From 67-14 sp963766115 (GTDB lineage Bacteria; Actinomycetota; Thermoleophilia; Solirubrobacterales; 70-9), in assembly GCA_963766115.1 (NCBI GenBank), contig CAVXYR010000007.1, positions 331,911-395,910 of the forward strand: 64,000 nucleotides of DNA. The letters are read 5' to 3'. A model generated the notes under the pieces. The model searched no databases. It was not told where the DNA came from and saw nothing but the letters and a program-made list of their open reading frames with translations. The position numbers and the translations under genes were made by a program. The first letter of the stretch is position 1, and each line of letters starts with the position of its first letter. Below, piece after piece: positions 59,033 to 64,000 of the stretch.

Positions 59033-61335
59033 GCAAGGGTAGCGGGGCATCCGACCGCCGCTTCAATACAATCCGGGGCGTCCGATGACTCGTCTTCCGA
59101 TTTTGAAATTGACGTTGGCCTCACTGGCCTTCGGGTTGGTGCAGTCGGTCGTGCCGTTGCAGTTCGACTGGTTCGGCGGTGCCGGGTCCACCGCGGCCGG
59201 CCCGATCGACCTTCTGCTGGACGTGACTATCGTCGTTTCGTCTTTCATTTTCGCGATCTGCTGCGTGGCGCTCGGGTACGCCATCATCAAATGGCGGGTC
59301 AAGCCGGGCGACGAGAGCGACGGTCTGCCGATTCATGGCAATACCAGGCTCGAGGTGATCTCGGACGGTAATCCCGGTAATCATCGTCGTCGCCTTGGCC
59401 GGATACAGCTGGGCCGTACTCGACGACATCGAGAACAAGGATGCCGACCGAATCACGGTCAACGTCTACTCGCAGCAGTTCGCCTGGACTTTCGGCTACC
59501 CGGAGAGCGGCAACAAGTGGTCCGAAGGTGAACTTCACGTGCCGCTCGACCGCCAGGTCGACTTCAAGCTTCACGCCCAGGACGTGATCCACTCCTTCTG
59601 GGTACCTGAGTGGCGGATCAAGAAGGACAACGTTCCCGGAATCACGACCGACGCGCTGGTGACCCCGGACAAGGTCGGCACCTATCAGTTGATCTGCACC
59701 GAGCTCTGCGGCGCCGGGCACTCGACGATGCGGGCCAGGGTCGTAGTCGAGCCGGAGGCCGAATACGACAAGTGGGTCAGCGGACTGTCCCAGCAGGTGC
59801 CGGAATCGCTCCTGCTGACCGCGGACCAGGCGCTCGAGATCGAGAAACAGATGCAGGAAAAGGAAAACGGCATTGAAGGCAGCGGGGTCGATGAAACCTG
59901 AGCGCCCGGCTGATCCGGTAGAAAGAGAGGTTCGTTAATGGCGGTGGCAATGAGACAGCCCGGGTGGTATCGCGGCGCGATCGGTTTCGTGCTCGGTGCG
60001 GCGTTCGGCTTCGGCCTGGTCATCGCCCTGCGCGCGATCTCCGGACTCGACCTTTACCAGACCGAGCAGACCGGCTACCCGCATGTAGTCGTCCCGCTGA
60101 TCACGGCTCCGTTCGGCTTCCTTTTCGGTTTCGGGGCGTTCGACTACTGGTTCCGCTGGGCGGCCGGCAAGCCGACAATCCCGGACGACCATTCGGCCCA
60201 CGGCGCCTTCCGCTGGCAGGACTACTTCAAGTTCAACACCGACCACAAAGTCATCGGCATCCAGTACGTCGTCACCACACTCTGCTTCTTCATGATCGGA
60301 GGCGTACTCGCTCTGCTGATCCGGGCCGAACTGGCGTCGCCGGGCGAGCAGATAGTTGCCGCAAACACCTACAACGGCCTTTTCTCGACCCACGCCGTGG
60401 TGATGATCTTCCTTTTCATCATCCCGATTTTTGCCGGACTGGCCAACTACGTGCTGCCGCTGATGATCGGCGCTCCGGACATGGCTTTCCCGAGGCTGAA
60501 CGCACTCAGCTTCTGGCTGCTGCCGATCGCCGGACTGATCTTCCTGGGCAGCTTCCTCGCCCCGGGCGGCTCGTTCGATGCCGGCTGGACCGGCTACGCG
60601 CCGCTATCTACCGGGGCGCCACTGGGCCAGTCGTTCTTCAATATAGGAGTGCAGTTCGCCGGGGCGTCCTCGATTGCAACGGCACTCAACTTCCTGGTCA
60701 CGATCATCACCATGCGGGCCCCGGGAATGAACCCATGGCGCATGCCGTTGCTGGTATGGGCCAACCTCTCGACCTCGCTGCTGGTTGTCGGTGCCACGCC
60801 GTTCGTCGCCGGCGCCCAGTTCATGGTTTTCTTCGACCGCATCCTCGGGATGAACTTCTTCCAGTTCCTCGAGGGCGGCGACGTGATCAGCTACCAGCAC
60901 ATCTTCTGGTTCTACTCGCACCCGGCCGTCTACATCATGATGCTGCCCGGATTCGGGATCATCTCCGAGATCGATCTCGATCCCCCACGCCCGAAAACCG
61001 GTCTTCGGATACCGGTTGATGGCCCTCGCGCTGATCGGGATCGTAGTGCTGGAGCTATTCGGTCTGGCCCACCACATGTTCGTCGCCGGCATGTTGGCTC
61101 GCTCGGGTTCGATGATGATCACCACGATGCTGATCGCCGTCCCGACCGGGTGTCGAGATCTTCTCCTGGCTGGGGACCCTTTCTACGGAAAAATCCCGCC
61201 TGTTCTCGACCGCGATGCTCTTCTCGCTGGCCTTCATCGTCACCTTCGTCGTCGGCGGATCAGCGGTGTCATGCTGGGCATGATCCCGATCGATATCCAC
61301 GTCTCGAACGCCTGCTTCATCGTCGCCCACCTCCA
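58478..61335 (+). repeat. Left arm of a long inverted repeat
   Basis: This stretch (end of the glycosyltransferase, ctaC, ctaD) reappears in reverse complement from 61360 to the window end. It is clean to about 60.97 kb and increasingly error-laden to the fold point near 61345. Boundaries are by eye. Confidence 0.85.
59085..59901 (+). CDS. ctaC: Cytochrome c oxidase subunit II, interrupted by one-base frameshift
   Basis: Electron-accepting CuA subunit. Frame 1 (59085-~59361) gives two membrane segments and KWRVKPGDES; frame 2 (~59363-59901) continues with TVIPVIIVVALAGYSWAV and the CuA domain: HSFWVPEW, then CTELCGAGHSTM (two Cys, His, Met). Deleting one C at 59362 restores WTVIPVIIV and a full-length protein of about 271 residues. 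The mirrored copy reads TGGACGG there without the C, supporting a sequencing error. ctaD follows 36 nt later. Confidence 0.88.
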
Positions 61336-61363
61336 CTTCGTGCTGTTCGGCGACGATCGATAG
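59938..61363 (+). CDS. ctaD: Cytochrome c oxidase subunit I, A2-type, 3' end corrupted
   Basis: Heme-copper catalytic subunit. ATG 59938 has AGAGAGG upstream. About 100 residues with extra membrane segments precede the core. Low-spin heme His lies in NGLFSTHAVVMIFLF. The CuB/Tyr region reads HIFWFYSHPAVYIMMLPGFG: the YSHP motif, with Ala where A1 oxidases have Glu, marks an A2-type proton channel. The frame breaks near 60975 (expected HAR-KPVFGYRL appears only after about 4 inserted bases), and further indels follow; VAHLHFVLFG is recognisable near 61325-61357. The rest of the gene is missing. Confidence 0.85.
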
Positions 61364-61364
61364 T

Positions 61365-62625
61365 GTGCGACGTGGTACTCGATGCGGATCATGCCCAGCA
61401 TGACACCGCTGATTCCGCCGACCACGAAGGCGGCGATGAAGGCCAGCGACATCGGCGGCTGCGAGTAAAGTAGATCTTTCCGTAAACTACCAGCCAGGAG
61501 AAGATCTTGATTGCGTCGGAACAGCGATACAGCATCATCATCATGATCATCGGCACCCTCAGCCACTGAACATGCCAGCAACGAACATGTGGATTGAGGC
61601 CACGCTCAGCACTACGATCCGATCAGCGCGAGGGCCATCCGACCAGTTGTCCGAAGGGGCCCGTTTTCGGCGTTGAGTCTCGAGATGATCCCGATCCAGG
61701 CAGCATCATGACAGCAGTTGAGAACCAGGAGGATGTACTAGTAGCTGATGGCGTCCGCACCCTCGAGGAACTGAAGTTGGTCCGAGGATGCGGTGAAGAA
61801 AACCGCGAACTGGGCGCCGGCGACAACGCGGGTGTGCACCGACGACCGGCGCACGACGAGGAGTTGCACCCACTGCCGCAACGGCATGCGCCGCTCCCGG
61901 GCCGCATGGTGATCATCGTGACCAGGAAGTTCGTCGTTGCAGGAAGTCGGAGACACCCCGCGGAGCTCACTCCTCTGTTGAAGAACGACTGGCCCAGTAG
62001 CACCCCCGGTCAAGTGGTGGGCCGGTCCAGCCGCATCCGAAGCCCGCGGCCGAGGAAGCTGCCAGGAGGATCAGTAAGCAATACGGCACAGCCCCCGGAG
62101 CTAATGGCCTCGGGAGGGCCTCCGAGCGCCCCATCATCAGCGGCCGCCTAGTTGGCCAGTAGCAAAATCAGGATGATGAAAGGGGAAGATGATCACCACA
62201 CATAGGTGGAAAGGCGTTCTAGTGTTGCAGCGACTGATCTGCTTGGCCGGCGAACGCCAGTTTCGCCCGGATCAGCAGGAGCGAGTACGCCTCCAACATG
62301 AAGAGAGAAGCAGAGTGTGGGTGAGAACGAGACGTACTGGATGCCCCATAGCTTGTGCAGTTGCGCTCCTTGAACTTGAAGTAGTCCTGCAGCGGAAAGG
62401 CGCGTGGCGAAAATGGCATCAGATGCAGAATATGGGCTTACAAGCCACCCCAGCGGAACCAAGTAGTCGAAGCGCCCCGAAACCGAGAACAGGACGAACT
62501 ACATGCGGTAGCTGGTAAAGGTCGAGTCCGGAGATCACGGCGCGGGCGATGACCAGGCCGACCGATACGCACACCGAGCACGAAGCCGATCGCGCGCATT
62601 GCCCGCCCCGGGTCTTCTTCGTCCA
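61365..62625 (-). pseudogene. Mirror-copy fragment of ctaD
   Basis: Minus-strand frames here carry pieces of ctaD broken by many frameshifts: SLAFIAAFVVGGISGVMLGM near 61440, NFLVTMITMRPG near 61900, RAIGFVLGV near 62590. Treated as an artefact rather than a gene. Confidence 0.75.
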
Positions 62626-62679
62626 CCGGTAGACAAACCTGTTTCTACCGGATCGCGCACGTCAGGTTTAGATCGACCC

Positions 62680-63417
62680 CACTCCTTCAATGCGCCGTTT
62701 CCTTTCCTGCATCTGTTTCTCGATGCTCAACGCCCCTCCACGGTCAGCAGGAGCGATTCCGGCACCTGCTGGGACGGTCCACTGACCCACTTGTCATTCG
62801 GCCTACAGGACTACGACCTGGCCCTGCCCCGGCGCCAGAGCTCGTGGTGGACTGGATGGTCCGACCTTGTCCCAGGATCACCAGCGCGTCCGTCGTAACC
62901 GGGAACGGTGGCCTTCCGCCACTAGGTACCCAGAAGGGAGTGGATCACGTCCTGGGCGTGAAGCTTGAAGTCGACCTGGCATCGAGGCGCCGCGTGAAGT
63001 TCACCTTCGGACCACTTGTTGCCGCTCTACAGTAGCCGAAAGTGCCAGGCGAACTGCTGCGAGTAGACGTTGACCGTGGTTCGTCGCATCCTCGTCGAGT
63101 ACGCCCACTGTACCCGGCCAAGGCGGACGACGATGATTACCGGGTACACCGTCCACCTCGACCTCGTATTGCCATGAATCGGCGGAGCCGCCGCTCTCGT
63201 CGCCCGGCTTGACCCGCCGTTTGATGATGGCGTACACGCCACGCAGCAGGATGCCGCGAAATGGAGCGGAAAACGAGATAGTCACGTCCAGCAGAAGGTC
63301 GATCAGCACAGCAGTTGGACCCAGCACCGCGACCGTCGAACTGCAGCGGCACGACAAGCTGCAGCCAACCCGAAGGCCCGTGAGGCCAACGTGGTTCCAA
63401 AATCGGAGCGGAGTCAT
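62680..63417 (-). pseudogene. Mirror-copy fragment of ctaC
   Basis: The start codon aligns with 63417 on the minus strand (MTPLRFWNHV, cf. MTRLPILKL). Pieces TVNVYSQQFAWHF, RRVKPGDESGG and WTVYPVIIVV are scattered over three frames. Artefactual copy. Confidence 0.75.
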
Positions 63418-63465
63418 CGGACGCCCCGGATTGTATTGAAGCGGCGCTGGGATACCACTACCCTT

Positions 63466-64000
63466 TGTACAGGCGCCGGCGATCGGATGCGGATACCCCC
63501 TTCCTGATGCGGAAGTCACGTCTTTGGCCACGGCCCTCCAACTCCAATTCCTATCGGCCGCGGTCATTTTAGCGGCCGATGACTGCCCCAACGGAGCCGG
63601 GTCAGCTGCCAACCATGCGTTGATCCGATCCGCCAGCCCCCTGTGACACACCCCGGCCCAGCTCGATGCCGATCGAGCCGGACGCCGGCCCGCAGGACGG
63701 CGGTTCGCCGCCAGCCCGGAGTGGCGCAGCAGATCGGCGACACACAGCGGCAGGCCTCTCGCCGCCGCCATGGCCTCCGGAAGGTGCTCGGTACGACCAT
63801 CGTCGGCCGCGGCACCGACCCGCCGCGACCTCGTCATGCTCGAGCCGCCCGGCGAAGGCGAACCGGGCGGCCGCTGCGACGCTAGCCGCCGGCGGATCGG
63901 CCCAGGAAATCGCAGCAGAGGTACTCAAGAGCCTCCCTACCTCAGCCGCTCTCGAGGCCACGGCCCTGGTCGCGATCCAGCGGCCTGCTCGACTGTGGCC
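63466..64000 (-). pseudogene. Mirror-copy fragment of the GT4 glycosyltransferase
   Basis: Minus-strand pieces match the C-terminal part of the gene at 57458-59032: RFAFAGRLEHDEVAA, LADRINAWLAADP and DRNWSWRAVAKDVTSAS. Frames are broken repeatedly and the copy runs off the window. Confidence 0.75.

Larger units (their letters stand above)
61360..64000 (-). repeat. Right arm: error-rich mirror copy of 58.48-61.33 kb
   Basis: Read on the minus strand from 61360 outward, the sequence follows 61335 back to about 58478 with many substitutions and indels and a net loss of ~200 bases. Examples: AGCGGTGTCATGCTGGGCAT in both arms near 61260 and 61415; GGGCGGCTCGAGCATGACGA near 58633 and 63840. All open frames here are fragments of ctaD, ctaC or the glycosyltransferase. 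Nothing else was found in this stretch. Confidence 0.85.

Noticed and set aside
59938..61473. Long C-terminal extension of ctaD reading through the fold point
   Set aside because: After about 60975 the frame is shifted; the tail is Arg/His/Asp-rich noise and crosses into the mirrored copy.
61594..62151. Apparent new 185-codon gene at the right end
   Set aside because: It lies in the error-rich mirror of ctaD; it is the antisense of a corrupted copy.
58478..64000. Long inverted repeat as a transposon, a hairpin telomere or a real gene duplication
   Set aside because: No transposase, no terminal signals; the copy decays by random indels regardless of frame, which fits read error rather than evolution.
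1..64000. tRNA or rRNA genes
   Set aside because: Intergenic gaps are short, and none showed a cloverleaf or conserved T-loop by eye; a tRNAscan run would be needed to exclude them fully.

Overview
The window is dense, high-GC bacterial chromosome with frequent GTG/TTG starts and 4-nt stop/start overlaps. It looks like an actinobacterium of the Thermoleophilia/Solirubrobacterales type. That placement is inference from gene content: CysO-type sulfur carrier, GuaB3, DUF1802, DUF3352, an S9 protein with an acidic N-terminal extension, and an A2-type cytochrome oxidase. There are no rRNA genes, CRISPR arrays, prophages or transposases, and I saw no tRNA.

Layout. 0-7.5 kb: the start of sufU, rpiA, then a minus-strand run of histidine kinase, response regulator, GNAT, Rrf2 regulator, sufC, sufS and a VOC protein (Fe-S assembly without sufB/sufD in view), plus an HtpX protease. 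7.6-18.7 kb: a cysteine/sulfur-carrier region. It holds a MoeZ-like E1 with its rhodanese domain at the N-terminus, CysO, the JAMM peptidase Mec, CysM and a polar amino-acid ABC transporter. An acyl-CoA ligase, an SDR and two copies of an undescribed NANPPWG protein family flank these. 18.8-27.2 kb: DUF1802, hydantoinase/oxoprolinase subunits, L-aspartate oxidase, a two-gene coiled-coil module with tandem repeats, and a glycosyltransferase. 27.4-37.6 kb: an orphan Flp pilin, rph, rdgB, a CDF transporter, small unknown genes, HU, pyrF, LysM, a D,D-carboxypeptidase, a PfkB kinase, guaB3 and guaA. 37.7-43.1 kb: a FAD oxidoreductase and a Zur-regulated zinc ABC operon in which one permease is fused to the zinc-binding protein. 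43.2-57.4 kb: an M23 peptidase under a c-di-AMP riboswitch, rplM, rpsI, glmM, glmS, DUF3352, acpS, nnr, CBS, alr, cca, infA, a secreted protein and a zinc ribbon. 57.4-61.3 kb: a glycosyltransferase, then ctaC and ctaD.

The last ~2.65 kb (61.36-64.0 kb) is not new sequence. It is an error-rich reverse complement of about 58.48-61.33 kb, most simply an uncorrected fold-back read at a contig end. The end of ctaD from about 60.97 kb and one base in ctaC (59362) are also damaged. Annotation past about 60.97 kb should not be trusted.

Most promising biology: (1) the dispersed MoeZ-CysO-Mec-CysM pathway, in which CysO carries two residues after its GG and both moeZ and cysM carry the same 18-nt promoter motif; (2) the ZnuB-ZnuA fusion operon with a Zur-like box; (3) the NANPPWG family; (4) the repeat/coiled-coil pair sharing an N-terminal helical domain; (5) two genes, pyrF and glmM, with no usable ATG/GTG/TTG start.
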